Positions 16,565 through 25,303 of a DNA stretch of 64,000 nucleotides are shown here, one piece after another; the first letter of the stretch is position 1; each line of letters starts with the position of its first letter. A program made the position numbers and the translations under genes. The notes beneath the pieces were generated by a model. The model did no database searches and was not told the DNA's origin. It saw only the letters and a list, made by a program, of their open reading frames with translations. This DNA comes from Acetoanaerobium noterae (lineage in GTDB: Bacteria > Bacillota > Clostridia > Peptostreptococcales > Filifactoraceae). Where the stretch lies: positions 62,001 through 126,000 of the forward strand of contig NZ_FUYN01000001.1 of NCBI RefSeq assembly GCF_900168025.1, in the 5' to 3' direction.

Positions 16565-17255
16565 TATCCTTCCACCTTTCTATATGAATCCTTTCCAAAT
16601 GATCACTTTGGGTAAGATAAGCTTCTTTAGCTTTTGCTAGTTCTAGTATTCCTAGCATTGAAGCTATTTTTTCTTCTTTTATAATTTCTCCAGCTATCTC
16701 ATCAAAATAAAAAGATGTTTTTTCGCTTAATATAGATTTTATTTCATTAATTTTGTCTTCAATTGATATAATTCTTCTTGTAAAATCTCTTTTAATCTCT
16801 TTTTCTTGAGGCTTAAATTTTGGGAAAGATTTAATAATATCATCAAGTGATATTTTTGATAAATCAATAACGTCTTCATAGTATATCTCTATACTAGGTC
16901 TAAAATAACGTGAGGGTGCCTTCATTAGCGATTCATTGAGCTCTAATGCTGCATTTTTAAATTTTGCATATTCTTTTATTGATTCATATAAATCAACTCT
17001 AGGATCTTCCATATCTTCTTCTAATCCTACATAAAGCATATACTTGGATTTTATTTCAAGCAATCTTGAAGCCATGTAAATAAAATCACTTGCTATATCC
17101 ATATTCATTTCATTAAGCTCAGATATAGTATCCATATATTGTTTTGTTATTTGAGATATCGAAATATCATAAATATCTATCTTCTTTTTTGACACTAAAT
17201 CTAAAAGCAAATCCATAGGGCCTTCATAACAGTCTACGCAAATTTCATATGACAT
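16557..17255 (-). CDS. scpA: segregation and condensation protein A
   Basis: 232 residues, the kleisin bridging the two SMC heads. The N-terminal motif YEGPMDLLLDLVSKKKIDIYDISISQITKQY (about 9-39) and ASRLLEIKSKYML (about 67-79) are characteristic, and the C-terminal winged helix binds the SMC cap. It is coupled to scpB by overlap and follows the M50 protease by 14 bp, the usual firmicute arrangement. Confidence 0.95.
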   Translation of the reverse strand: MSYEICVDCYEGPMDLLLDLVSKKKIDIYDISISQITKQYMDTISELNEMNMDIASDFIYMASRLLEIKSKYMLYVGLEEDMEDPRVDLYESIKEYAKFKNAALELNESLMKAPSRYFRPSIEIYYEDVIDLSKISLDDIIKSFPKFKPQEKEIKRDFTRRIISIEDKINEIKSILSEKTSFYFDEIAGEIIKEEKIASMLGILELAKAKEAYLTQSDHLERIHIERWKDIG

Positions 17256-17269
17256 TATTTTTCTCTCCT

Positions 17270-17881
17270 TTATCCTCTAAATAATAGGATAATAGAATTG
17301 AGGAATGAAATCAAGGCACTAATTACTGGATTAAGCAGTAAGCTTATCCCTCCAGTCAACAATAGTATTATTAATATTATACTGCCATAGCTTTCATATT
17401 TATAAAATGTAAATCTTAAATTCCTTGGTAAAAAAGTATATATTATTTTTGAACCATCTAGAGGAGGTATTGGAAGTAGATTAAATGCAGCAAGCATAAT
17501 ATTTATCCAAACTATGCCTCTCATAACATCAACATATGCAGATAACTGCACTATATCAGCAGTAAAAAATAAAATAAGCTGAAATATAAGGGCTAATATC
17601 AAGTTCATAGTAATTCCAGCGATTGATACAAAAAATAAGCCTAGTCTTTCATGTCTAAAGTTATTTTCATTTATAGGAACTGGTTTTGCCCATCCAAATC
17701 TCATAATAAAAAGCATAATAAAACCAATAGGATCTATATGCTTCATAGGATCCAGGGAAAGTCTACCTGCATTTTTCGCAGTATCATCTCCCATAGCATA
17801 GGCCGCTAGACCATGTGCAAATTCATGAAAAGTTAGTGCAATTAGTATTCCAGGTAACATTGTGAGCATATCTATTATCAT
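17270..17881 (-). CDS. site-2 protease family (M50) membrane metalloprotease
   Basis: About 203 residues with several membrane segments. The zinc motif HEFAH is at residues 19-23 and the second metal-site motif NLLPIPPLDG at about 140-149. It belongs to the YwhC/Rip3-like short M50 peptidases without PDZ domain. Substrates are unknown. The frame could extend nine codons upstream, but AAGGTGG lies six bases before the ATG at 17881. It sits directly before scpAB and after RNase J with a terminator between. Confidence 0.88.
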   Translation of the reverse strand: MIIDMLTMLPGILIALTFHEFAHGLAAYAMGDDTAKNAGRLSLDPMKHIDPIGFIMLFIMRFGWAKPVPINENNFRHERLGLFFVSIAGITMNLILALIFQLILFFTADIVQLSAYVDVMRGIVWINIMLAAFNLLPIPPLDGSKIIYTFLPRNLRFTFYKYESYGSIILIILLLTGGISLLLNPVISALISFLNSIILLFRG

Positions 17882-17928
17882 ATTTTTCCACCTTGTCGTC
17901 TTAATCACATTTTAAATATTTCTATATT

Positions 17929-17957
17929 AAATACCCCGATATGATATCGGGGTATTT
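17929..17957 (-). terminator. terminator after the RNase J gene
   Basis: AAATACCCCGATAT and its perfect complement surround a single central base; the hairpin begins right after the stop of the RNase J gene (17961). A following T-rich stretch on the minus strand supports termination. Confidence 0.78.
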
Positions 17958-17960
17958 AGA

Positions 17961-19625
17961 TTAAACTTCCATAATTATAGGTAATATCATAGGATTTCGT
18001 TTTGTTTTTTCGTAAAGATAGTTTCTAAGCTCATCTTTAATTGTGTTTTTAAGATAAGACCATTCTCTCATATTTTTATTTTCACAGGTTTCAAGAGATT
18101 TTTTTATTACCTCTCTAGCTCCATCCATTAAATCTTCAGATTCTCTAACATATACAAAGCCTCTTGAAATAATATCTGGTCCTGAAACTACTCTTCCTGT
18201 ATCTTTTGACATACTAACTACCACAACCATCAAACCATCTTCTGATAAATGTTTTCTATCTCTAAGAACTATGTTTCCTACGTCTCCAACGCCTAATCCA
18301 TCTACAAGAATATTTCCAGAAGGTATTTTACTTACTATTTTACCTTGGTCCTTATCAAGCTCAAATACACAGCCATTGCTAAGCATAAAAACATTTTCTT
18401 CTGGCATACCAAGTTTTTTTGCAAGCTCCATATGCTGTTTTAGATGTCTATATTCTCCATGCACCGGTATAAAAAATTTAGGTTTAACTAGTCTGTGCAT
18501 TAGTTTAAGCTCTTCTTGGCAAGCATGTCCAGATACATGTATATCTGATATGCTCTCGTAGATTACATTAGCTCCTCTTTCAAAAAGCTGATTTATAACC
18601 CTAGAAACTAGCTTTTCATTTCCTGGAATAGGATGAGCAGAAAAAATTACTAAATCACCTTTTTTAATTTCTATCTGCCTGTGTTCTTGAGAAGCCATCC
18701 TAGTAAGTGCTGATAATGGCTCTCCTTGAGATCCTGTTGTCATAATAACAAGCTCATGGTCTTGATATTTGTTAATATCTTTTAATTCTATAAAAGTGTT
18801 TTCCGGAATATTTAAATAACCTAAATTCCTAGCTACATTAACGACATTGACCATAGATCTTCCTGAGGTAGTTACTTTTCTACCATTTTTGTATGCTGCA
18901 TTTATAATTTGCTGAAGTCTATGAACATTAGATGCAAATGTTGCAATTAATATTCTAGATGTAGCTTCAGAAAAAATTTCGTCTAAGGTATGTCCTACAT
19001 TGCTTTCTGATAAAGTATACCCTGGTCTTTCAACATTTGTACTTTCTCCCATCATTAGCAGTACGCCCTTGCTTCCTAATTCTGCTATACGATGAAGATC
19101 CATTACTTGTCCATCTATTGGAGTATAATCCACTTTAAAATCACCAGTATGGAAAATAGTGCCTACGCCAGTTGTGATAGCTAAAGCACATGCATCTGGT
19201 ATACTGTGAGTAACCCTAACAAATTCTACTTCAAAGTTACCTAGCTTAATTTTTGAGCCTGGATTAACTACATTTAATGAATTTGTACTTATCCTATGCT
19301 CTTTGAGTTTAATTTCTAATAAACCTATAGCTAAATTTGCCCCATATATAGGTATATCTAATTTCTTTAGAACATAAGGTATCGCACCAATGTGGTCTTC
19401 ATGTCCATGGGTCAATACTAGGCCTTTAATTTTTTCTCTGTTTTTTATCAAATAGGTTATGTCTGGAATAACTATATCTATTCCTAACATTTCATCTTCA
19501 GGAAAACTAAGTCCACAATCTATGATTATGATTTCATCTTTATATTCAATGACAGTCATATTCTTTCCTATTTCCTGTAATCCTCCTAAAGGAATTATTT
19601 TTAATTTTGATGTTTTTCTTGCCAT
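17961..19625 (-). CDS. rnj: ribonuclease J
   Basis: 554 residues, metallo-beta-lactamase/beta-CASP nuclease with 5'-3' exonuclease and endonuclease activity in mRNA turnover and rRNA maturation. The zinc motif HGHEDH is at 73-78, HSIPDACALAI near 155-165, the beta-CASP motifs in 330-390 (SAHPIPGNE, HVSGHACQEELKL), and a C-terminal domain follows. The start MARKTSKLKIIPLGGLQEIGKN is typical of the family. AAAGGAGAG precedes the ATG. Only one RNase J gene is seen in this window. Confidence 0.95.
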   Translation of the reverse strand: MARKTSKLKIIPLGGLQEIGKNMTVIEYKDEIIIIDCGLSFPEDEMLGIDIVIPDITYLIKNREKIKGLVLTHGHEDHIGAIPYVLKKLDIPIYGANLAIGLLEIKLKEHRISTNSLNVVNPGSKIKLGNFEVEFVRVTHSIPDACALAITTGVGTIFHTGDFKVDYTPIDGQVMDLHRIAELGSKGVLLMMGESTNVERPGYTLSESNVGHTLDEIFSEATSRILIATFASNVHRLQQIINAAYKNGRKVTTSGRSMVNVVNVARNLGYLNIPENTFIELKDINKYQDHELVIMTTGSQGEPLSALTRMASQEHRQIEIKKGDLVIFSAHPIPGNEKLVSRVINQLFERGANVIYESISDIHVSGHACQEELKLMHRLVKPKFFIPVHGEYRHLKQHMELAKKLGMPEENVFMLSNGCVFELDKDQGKIVSKIPSGNILVDGLGVGDVGNIVLRDRKHLSEDGLMVVVVSMSKDTGRVVSGPDIISRGFVYVRESEDLMDGAREVIKKSLETCENKNMREWSYLKNTIKDELRNYLYEKTKRNPMILPIIMEV

Positions 19626-19707
19626 TTAATCTCTCCTTTTCATTTTTTTCCGGGCGTTATTATAATTAAGGCATTTTTATAATACCTAATAATAAAATCT
19701 TTTTAAA

Positions 19708-19736
19708 TTGACAACCATATTTGAAACTGATAGACT
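19708..19736 (+). promoter_or_regulatory. predicted promoter of the ydjM-like gene
   Basis: TTGACA at 19708-19713, a 17-bp spacer and TAGACT at 19731-19736. The start codon is 36 bp downstream. Confidence 0.6.
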
Positions 19737-19772
19737 TAAAAAATCTTATCTGAATCAAAGGAAGTGATTATA

Positions 19773-20558
19773 TTGAAGGGCAAAGCCCACGCATCCATAG
19801 GGTTATTGACATATTACAACTACACTATTTTAAGTAACACTGAGTTAACTATTTTAGGAGGAGCTATAAGCCTATTTTTTTCTCTTCTTCCTGATTTGGA
19901 CCACTTTAACTCTGTAATCTCAAAAAAGCTTTCAAATAAAAAAATAGAGTCTCTTGTTGAAGCATTAATGATGCTAGTTCCACTATCAACGCTTCTTTAC
20001 CTTGGATATTTAAAAAAATTTGATTATTCTATATTATTTTTTTTAGGTTTAATTTTATTCATATCAATTAAAAAGAAATTTAAAACTTCTATTATTCGTA
20101 AGCTTATTATAAGCATTTTCTTAATACTGATTTGTATATTATCATACAATCTTTTTAAAAATATAGCTATTGTTAAGCTATTATTGTTTTTTATACTTAT
20201 TCCTTGGTTTTCACATAGAACCTTTTCACATTCGATTTTTTCAGCTGTCATATTATACTTTATTACCAATAATTTGGGCTTTATAATCAAAAATCTTAAC
20301 ATGATATCTACATTAAGCTATCTAAGTCATATATTCCTAGGAGATATTCTGACTCCTCAAGGAATACCTTTATTCTGGCCTTTATCAAAACACAGATTCA
20401 AGCTAAATCCTTTTAAAGGGCAAAGCTCTGTTAATATAATAGAAAATATTGTAATCTTGCTTATGGTACTGCTTGCTTTCTATTTAACTTTTGTATCAAT
20501 CAAATATAAAACTCCCCAACAAATATTACTGGGGAGCAGCATATTTAATATAAGCTAA
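19773..20558 (+). CDS. membrane-bound metal-dependent hydrolase, YdjM/DUF457 family
   Basis: About 261 residues with seven or so hydrophobic segments. It begins MKGKAHASIGLLTYY, the usual start of this family, with the conserved His and an internal SHRTFSHSIFSA motif (about 145-156) plus a SHIFLGDILTPQGIPLFWP stretch (about 180-200). Those His/Asp residues probably bind metal in the membrane. Function in vivo is unclear. A GTG three codons upstream sits on the AAAGGA site, so the TTG at 19773 is taken as start. The last 50 bp overlap a hairpin that terminates fur from the other strand. Confidence 0.83.
   Translation: MKGKAHASIGLLTYYNYTILSNTELTILGGAISLFFSLLPDLDHFNSVISKKLSNKKIESLVEALMMLVPLSTLLYLGYLKKFDYSILFFLGLILFISIKKKFKTSIIRKLIISIFLILICILSYNLFKNIAIVKLLLFFILIPWFSHRTFSHSIFSAVILYFITNNLGFIIKNLNMISTLSYLSHIFLGDILTPQGIPLFWPLSKHRFKLNPFKGQSSVNIIENIVILLMVLLAFYLTFVSIKYKTPQQILLGSSIFNIS
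20505..20536 (-). terminator. fur terminator lying inside the opposite coding sequence
   Basis: CTCCCCA (20512-20518) pairs with TGGGGAG (20530-20536); on the minus strand TTTTATATTT follows. It lies 25 bp beyond the fur stop, within the 3' end of the ydjM-like gene. Confidence 0.65.
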
Positions 20559-20560
20559 AT

Positions 20561-20995
20561 CTACTGGCAATTAGCACAAATGCCATAGAATTTTACATCG
20601 TGATCATTAATTTTAAATTTATAGCTTCGCTCAATTTTTTCCTCTAGATGATCAAGTAAATCCTCTTCAACCTCTATAACTTTTCCACATGACTTACAAA
20701 TCAAATGGTGATGGTTATGTGAGTCTTTATCTAAATTAAGTTCATATCTAACGCATCCATCATCTAAATTTAATTTATTTGTGAAGCCAATTTTATCCAA
20801 CATTTGAAGAGTTCTATATACTGTAGCTAAACCTATCTCTGGGCATTCATTTTTTACTTCATCGTAGATTTCTTCACTGCTCAAATGTTTCCCTTTTGAT
20901 GATACCATAGTTTCTACAATACATCTTCTCTGCGGGGTTAACTTAAAGCCCTCTTCTTTTAGTTTCATTTTCAATTGCTCTACATAAGTATCCAT
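20561..20995 (-). CDS. Fur-family metalloregulator
   Basis: 144 residues. The N-terminal winged helix (about 10-80) includes GFKLTPQRRCIVETM and GLATVYRTLQML; the C-terminal dimer/metal domain has HNHHHLICKSCGKV (about 90-103) and CANC at the end, giving two CxxC structural-zinc pairs. It could be Fur, PerR or Zur; the residue set does not settle this. A GTG four codons upstream is in frame, but the GGGTGAT anti-SD match favours the ATG at 20995. It is the last gene of the alaS-ireB-ruvX-DUF1292 block, with its own strong promoter. Confidence 0.9.
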   Translation of the reverse strand: MDTYVEQLKMKLKEEGFKLTPQRRCIVETMVSSKGKHLSSEEIYDEVKNECPEIGLATVYRTLQMLDKIGFTNKLNLDDGCVRYELNLDKDSHNHHHLICKSCGKVIEVEEDLLDHLEEKIERSYKFKINDHDVKFYGICANCQ

Positions 20996-21049
20996 ATGAT
21001 CACCCACTATTATAAATTAGCTATCAAATAATAACATCTATCAATTAAT

Positions 21050-21077
21050 ATTATAACAGTTTGTTAATAAAAGTCAA
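21050..21077 (-). promoter_or_regulatory. predicted promoter of fur
   Basis: TTGACT and TATAAT with a 16-bp spacer on the minus strand, located between the DUF1292 gene and fur. It gives fur independent transcription. Confidence 0.65.
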
Positions 21078-21088
21078 CAAGCTGCTAT

Positions 21089-21349
21089 TTATTCATTAAT
21101 CAGTGTTTCATAAACTTCAACTACCATCTCATACTCTTCATCATCTTCAATTGGAATTAATGACATTTCATCCTCATCATCGTATTCTATACGAAAAATA
21201 TAAGCTTCATCTTCTTCAGTTTCCTCAACTGGTGCAAGTATAGCGTAATCATGCTCATTCGCTTCTATGCTCATTACAAGCTCAAATTCAACTTCATTTC
21301 CCTCTTCATCAATCAGCGTGATAATATCATTGTTAATTTCGTTATTCAT
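21089..21349 (-). CDS. DUF1292 domain protein
   Basis: An 86-residue, very acidic protein (about one third Asp and Glu) matching the YrzB/DUF1292 pattern: ITLIDEEGNEVEFELVMSIE, then YAILAPVEE and a C-terminal PIEDDEEYEMVVEVYE. Its function is not known. It is nearly always found between ruvX and fur-like genes in Clostridia, as here. A strong AGGAGG-like site precedes the ATG. Confidence 0.88.
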   Translation of the reverse strand: MNNEINNDIITLIDEEGNEVEFELVMSIEANEHDYAILAPVEETEEDEAYIFRIEYDDEDEMSLIPIEDDEEYEMVVEVYETLINE

Positions 21350-21364
21350 AATAAACCTCCAAAA

Positions 21365-21784
21365 TTATTTTTTGCTATCTAAATAGCCCTGTAATATATG
21401 TACAGCTGCTGCTGTATCAATCAACTTTTTTTCTTTTGCTTTAGCTAGCTTCATATGACTTAAGCTTTGCTTAGCCATTTTGCTAGTCAATCTTTCGTCA
21501 CAATATATTATTTCTATATTACTATTAGTTTTTTCTAAAAGCAACTGTGAAAAATCTCTAGTTCTTTTAGCTTGTATACCTTCAGTTGAATCCATATTCT
21601 TAGGTAATCCTACAACCACTTGCTTTATATCTTCTTTTTGTATGATTTCAGCTATCTCATTTATTGCATCCTTAGTGGACTTTCTAGTCAAGGTATAAAG
21701 TGGCTGTGCCATCATCCCAAGCAAATCACTAACAGCTATTCCAATTCTTTTATCTCCTATATCAAGACCTAAAATTCTTCTCAT
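21365..21784 (-). CDS. ruvX: Holliday junction resolvase-like / pre-16S rRNA nuclease RuvX (YqgF)
   Basis: 139 residues with the RNase H-like fold: GLDIGDKRIGIAVSD (about 6-20) carries the first catalytic Asp, VVGLPKNMDST the middle motif, and CDERLTSKMAKQSL the DERLTS signature near 95-100. The family is needed for 16S rRNA 5' processing and was first proposed as a junction resolvase. A TTG one codon upstream is in frame; AAGGGG six bases before the ATG at 21784 favours the ATG. Confidence 0.92.
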   Translation of the reverse strand: MRRILGLDIGDKRIGIAVSDLLGMMAQPLYTLTRKSTKDAINEIAEIIQKEDIKQVVVGLPKNMDSTEGIQAKRTRDFSQLLLEKTNSNIEIIYCDERLTSKMAKQSLSHMKLAKAKEKKLIDTAAAVHILQGYLDSKK

Positions 21785-21796
21785 CAACTACCCCTT

Positions 21797-22747
21797 CTAG
21801 ATTATTTTTATGCAAAACTCCTTACATCTAGGAGCACAGTAAGAACATAAAACGCATCTTTCTTTATCTACTACAGCTTTTCCATTTATAACATTAATTG
21901 CATTTTGTTTACATACCTTTTCACATTCCCTGCATCCAATACACCAATCTGAAATTATTAGCTGTCTATTTTGAGCTCTTAGATTTTCTTTGAGCTTTTC
22001 TGGAATGATTTCGTTACTGAATCTCATAAAATTCGCATCAATCTCAAATGTAGATTGCATTCCAATGGCTATAGAATCAATCTCATCAACTGATAAAACA
22101 TAATCTAAAGCCTCATCGTAATTTTTAATAAGATTACCTCCACCCAGTGGCTTCATCGAGTAAATTCCAACACCTTTATTCCTTGCCGTTTTGATTGCTG
22201 AAAGCATTTCTGAAGCGCTTCCATCTAATATTCCAATTCCGCTTTTATTAAAAAGTGGATGAATTACATCGATAAAATCATATTTTAGAGAAGCAAGTAC
22301 GCAATTAATACTATGAGTTGATACCCCAAATGTTCTGATGTATCCCTTTTCTTTAGCCCTAACAAAAAATTCTGCTGCCTCTATATGTCCTCTTAAGGTA
22401 TGCTCACTTTCTTGTTCGTGAAGTAAAAACCCATCAATATAGTCAGTGTTTAGTTCTTTTAGAGCTTTAGCTAGACTATCTTCTGCAGTTTTAGAATCAT
22501 AGGCATAGGATTTTGTAAATATGTTCACCGAATCTCTAGGTCTATTTATTAGGGACTCTTTAATTTGAGCATAGTTATCATAAAGCTCTGCAGTATCTAA
22601 AAAATTTATTCCTTTATCATATGCATAAGATAAAAGATTTGCTCCTTCCCTCACAGAATAATTTTTCTGAAGAGGGCCTAATGTAAGGGTTCCAAAACAA
22701 ATTTTAGAAACCTTAATTCCACTTTTTCCTAAAATATTATACTCCAT
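21797..22747 (-). CDS. aldo/keto reductase with C-terminal 2x[4Fe-4S] domain
   Basis: 316 residues. The N-terminal TIM barrel has the aldo/keto reductase tetrad region: FLDTAELYDNY (Asp, Tyr), IFTKSY (Lys) and FLLHEQE (His). The C-terminal part adds a bacterial ferredoxin module with Cys269, 272, 275 and 279 and Cys298, 301, 304 and 308, plus an extra Cys312. This architecture is common in anaerobes and couples NAD(P)H and ferredoxin-type electrons, with unknown physiological substrate. It lies between the AlkP-like membrane protein and ruvX, interrupting an otherwise conserved block. Confidence 0.88.
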   Translation of the reverse strand: MEYNILGKSGIKVSKICFGTLTLGPLQKNYSVREGANLLSYAYDKGINFLDTAELYDNYAQIKESLINRPRDSVNIFTKSYAYDSKTAEDSLAKALKELNTDYIDGFLLHEQESEHTLRGHIEAAEFFVRAKEKGYIRTFGVSTHSINCVLASLKYDFIDVIHPLFNKSGIGILDGSASEMLSAIKTARNKGVGIYSMKPLGGGNLIKNYDEALDYVLSVDEIDSIAIGMQSTFEIDANFMRFSNEIIPEKLKENLRAQNRQLIISDWCIGCRECEKVCKQNAINVINGKAVVDKERCVLCSYCAPRCKEFCIKII

Positions 22748-22758
22748 AAATTTACCTT

Positions 22759-24927
22759 CTATTTTTTCAAGAAATTAATATCATCACTGTTATTTAATAA
22801 AAGAACTAGCATAGGCACAACAACATAGCTTATGCTTGTTGCTGCAGCTACAACACCAGAATCGTTAACCATAAATCCAACTACACTTCCCACCAATATA
22901 GCTATCCATCCATTAGCTATATATGGATGCTTTTGACATAACTTTTTTAACACTCCAAATGGCTTATAAAATAGCATTACCATTAGTATTATCGCTAGAA
23001 TAAGCACCCTACTCCACATGGAAGCTGAAATAAGCTGTATATTCATAGATATTTTACGTATGATTATTTGCAGTATTGCTGATGGTCCAGTATTTATTAT
23101 AGTGAGTATGGTGTTCGCTAAATGGCTTCTATTTTCGTTGTTGAAATCCATCCATGCCATAAAAGATACAATTAAAACTATTGCCACAAAAATTCCTATG
23201 ATTTTTTTTATATCAATTTTAACGCCATTGGATTTTAATATTAAAAATAAAAATGCTGCAGATATAGTAATTGTTCCTCCTACATTTGCTCCCATCATTG
23301 GATTCCCCATTATAAACACCACTGCTAAAGCAAAAGGTAGTAAAATAATATTTTTAAACCCAAATTTTTCAAAGAATATGCTAATTGTTATAAGAGAAGC
23401 TCCAACTAAAACACCCATATATTCATTACCTATACCATAAAATCTTGCTCCTATAATTGGATCATATCCAAGCAAAGAGTTTTTTATTAGAAACTGATTA
23501 AATACAGCCATATCAAATAAGAGAATTATTGTTGTAAGTCCACTCAAAATAGCTATGGTATTTAAATCATTTTTTATTAACTTTGAAATTATAGCATAGC
23601 CTCCTGTTAAAAACAGTAAGCCAATTATAAGAGAATAAATTACATCAGCAAATTTAAAAATAGGAATTATTAAAATCACTAGTGGGATTAATAAAGTAAT
23701 TCTAAGAATAAATTTCACTGCTCTTATAATTATCTTAGGAACTTTAGCATAAAATAATCCAATTATCAAAGTCAAAATCCATACACACATTTCAAAAACT
23801 GCGTAAGTGTAAAGTACTGGAATTCTTACACTTGAAAGAGAAACTATTTTTTGATTCTCTGCTTCTAAAAAAGTCCACGGGTTTTCATATTGCTTTTCAA
23901 CTATGGGCTTTCCAGAAATCTCAGGATTAATTAATTCGAATCTATTATTTATATATGCTGAGATATCTATATTTGATATAACTCCATCTCTTCTTGTAGA
24001 TGCCGAGGTTAATACTCCCAAACCTTCTTCATTCTCATTCAAAATATAAACCGGAGATAGTCTATATCCTTCTTTGTAATTTTCTAAGCTTGGAAAAGGA
24101 CTTACAACCATGAGCGAATCATTTTTAGAAAGCTCATTTTCTACATTTGATATAAAGGAATCTATTCTATTAATGAGCGTACCTTTATATTCTTCATATG
24201 CAGAATCTGTCATCATTTTTTTATATTCATCTAGTCTATAGCTATCACCTAGCTCTATAACTACAATATCTGATGACTTATATTGCTCTCTAAATGAAAT
24301 CAGCAGTTTATCATAGTCAGTTCTAATGCTATATGGCGCTTCATAATCTACTATATTAACATCATCTATATTTCCAGAATTTATTCTTCCGAAAGTGTCC
24401 ATGGCTATAGCACCAGAAAAAAGAAGAGGCTCTTCTTTATCTGAGTTACCAATAACTGATATTTTCAAATCATTTTTTTTCGCAATTTCACCTAGGTTCC
24501 CTGGTATAGCTCCAAAATCAGATTCTGAATTGGTCTGAATTAATGTATTTATATTCAAATTCGAAATTTTGCTAGGTTCTTCTTTTGTTGTAAACTTATA
24601 ATGGTTCGATTTTGCTACATCTGAATAATCAAAAAAAGTCAAGTCCTTATTCAATACATAAGATTTTCTTCCCCATCCTATGCTTGCATAAGAACTTGCA
24701 TCATTTGTACCCTTTGCCCCTCTGATATTCATCAACCCGATATAGCCTTGATTAGATTCACCAATAGAGTTAATTGATTTGAAATCTTCTAAATCAAGCC
24801 TATTTGCCGTGATAATAATTAGCTTTTCATTTTTAGGTGCTTTATTTTCAGCAAAAACTAAGCTTTGAGCAAATACTTGAATTAAAAAAACAAACAATAT
24901 AATACTAATTATCTTTTTATTTTTCAT
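22759..24927 (-). CDS. large membrane protein with alkaline-phosphatase-like extracellular domain
   Basis: 722 residues. A cleavable signal (about 1-26, ends AQSLVFAEN) leads to an extracellular domain of about 350 residues, followed by about ten membrane helices (about 370-715). The ectodomain has an IIITANRLDLEDF start, a SYASIGWGRKSY motif (about 89-100) and DIVVIELGDSYRLDEY (about 220-235), which resemble the alkaline-phosphatase/phosphoglyceromutase-like superfamily seen in clostridial envelope proteins. Clear catalytic metal ligands are not all recognisable, so activity is uncertain. It begins 4 bp after ireB, so it is cotranscribed. I do not recognise a named family. Confidence 0.7.
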   Translation of the reverse strand: MKNKKIISIILFVFLIQVFAQSLVFAENKAPKNEKLIIITANRLDLEDFKSINSIGESNQGYIGLMNIRGAKGTNDASSYASIGWGRKSYVLNKDLTFFDYSDVAKSNHYKFTTKEEPSKISNLNINTLIQTNSESDFGAIPGNLGEIAKKNDLKISVIGNSDKEEPLLFSGAIAMDTFGRINSGNIDDVNIVDYEAPYSIRTDYDKLLISFREQYKSSDIVVIELGDSYRLDEYKKMMTDSAYEEYKGTLINRIDSFISNVENELSKNDSLMVVSPFPSLENYKEGYRLSPVYILNENEEGLGVLTSASTRRDGVISNIDISAYINNRFELINPEISGKPIVEKQYENPWTFLEAENQKIVSLSSVRIPVLYTYAVFEMCVWILTLIIGLFYAKVPKIIIRAVKFILRITLLIPLVILIIPIFKFADVIYSLIIGLLFLTGGYAIISKLIKNDLNTIAILSGLTTIILLFDMAVFNQFLIKNSLLGYDPIIGARFYGIGNEYMGVLVGASLITISIFFEKFGFKNIILLPFALAVVFIMGNPMMGANVGGTITISAAFLFLILKSNGVKIDIKKIIGIFVAIVLIVSFMAWMDFNNENRSHLANTILTIINTGPSAILQIIIRKISMNIQLISASMWSRVLILAIILMVMLFYKPFGVLKKLCQKHPYIANGWIAILVGSVVGFMVNDSGVVAAATSISYVVVPMLVLLLNNSDDINFLKK

Positions 24928-24931
24928 AAAA

Positions 24932-25192
24932 TTATTTTCCCTCTAGATATTCCCTAATTATAGTTTCTAGTAATTCGTCTCTTTCATATTTCCTTATTAT
25001 TGTTCTGGCATTTTTATGACTAGTTATATAGGTTGGATCTCCAGAAAGCATATACCCTACAAGCTGATTTACTGGGTTGTAGCCTTTTTCTTTTAACGCT
25101 TCATATACAAAATTAACTACTTCCTTTTCGTCCATTTTCTCTTCGTCTTTTTTATGCTCAAACTTCATAGTAAAATCCATATTATCGTTCAT
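24932..25192 (-). CDS. ireB: IreB-family regulatory phosphoprotein
   Basis: 86 residues, matching the UPF0297/DUF965 family: the central VYEALKEKGYNPVNQLVGYMLSGDPTYITSHKNARTIIRKYERDELLE block is almost invariant. In Enterococcus IreB is the substrate of the PASTA kinase IreK and influences cell-wall antibiotic tolerance. A phosphoacceptor Thr is expected near the N-terminus (DFTMKF). It is encoded 112 bp after alaS, beyond a terminator, in the standard alaS-ireB-ruvX position. Confidence 0.92.
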   Translation of the reverse strand: MNDNMDFTMKFEHKKDEEKMDEKEVVNFVYEALKEKGYNPVNQLVGYMLSGDPTYITSHKNARTIIRKYERDELLETIIREYLEGK

Positions 25193-25256
25193 TATTTCTC
25201 CTCCTCTACAACTATCTATGTTAGATATGATATTATATAAAACAAATTAAATCAAG

Positions 25257-25285
25257 TATAAAGGAGCCATAAAGGCTCCTTTATA
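25257..25285 (-). terminator. terminator after alaS
   Basis: TATAAAGGAGCC and its perfect complement (12 bp, loop of five) lie 19 bp beyond the alaS stop, with T-rich sequence following on the minus strand. Confidence 0.82.
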
Positions 25286-25303
25286 TTCTAAAATCTATCT
25301 AAT

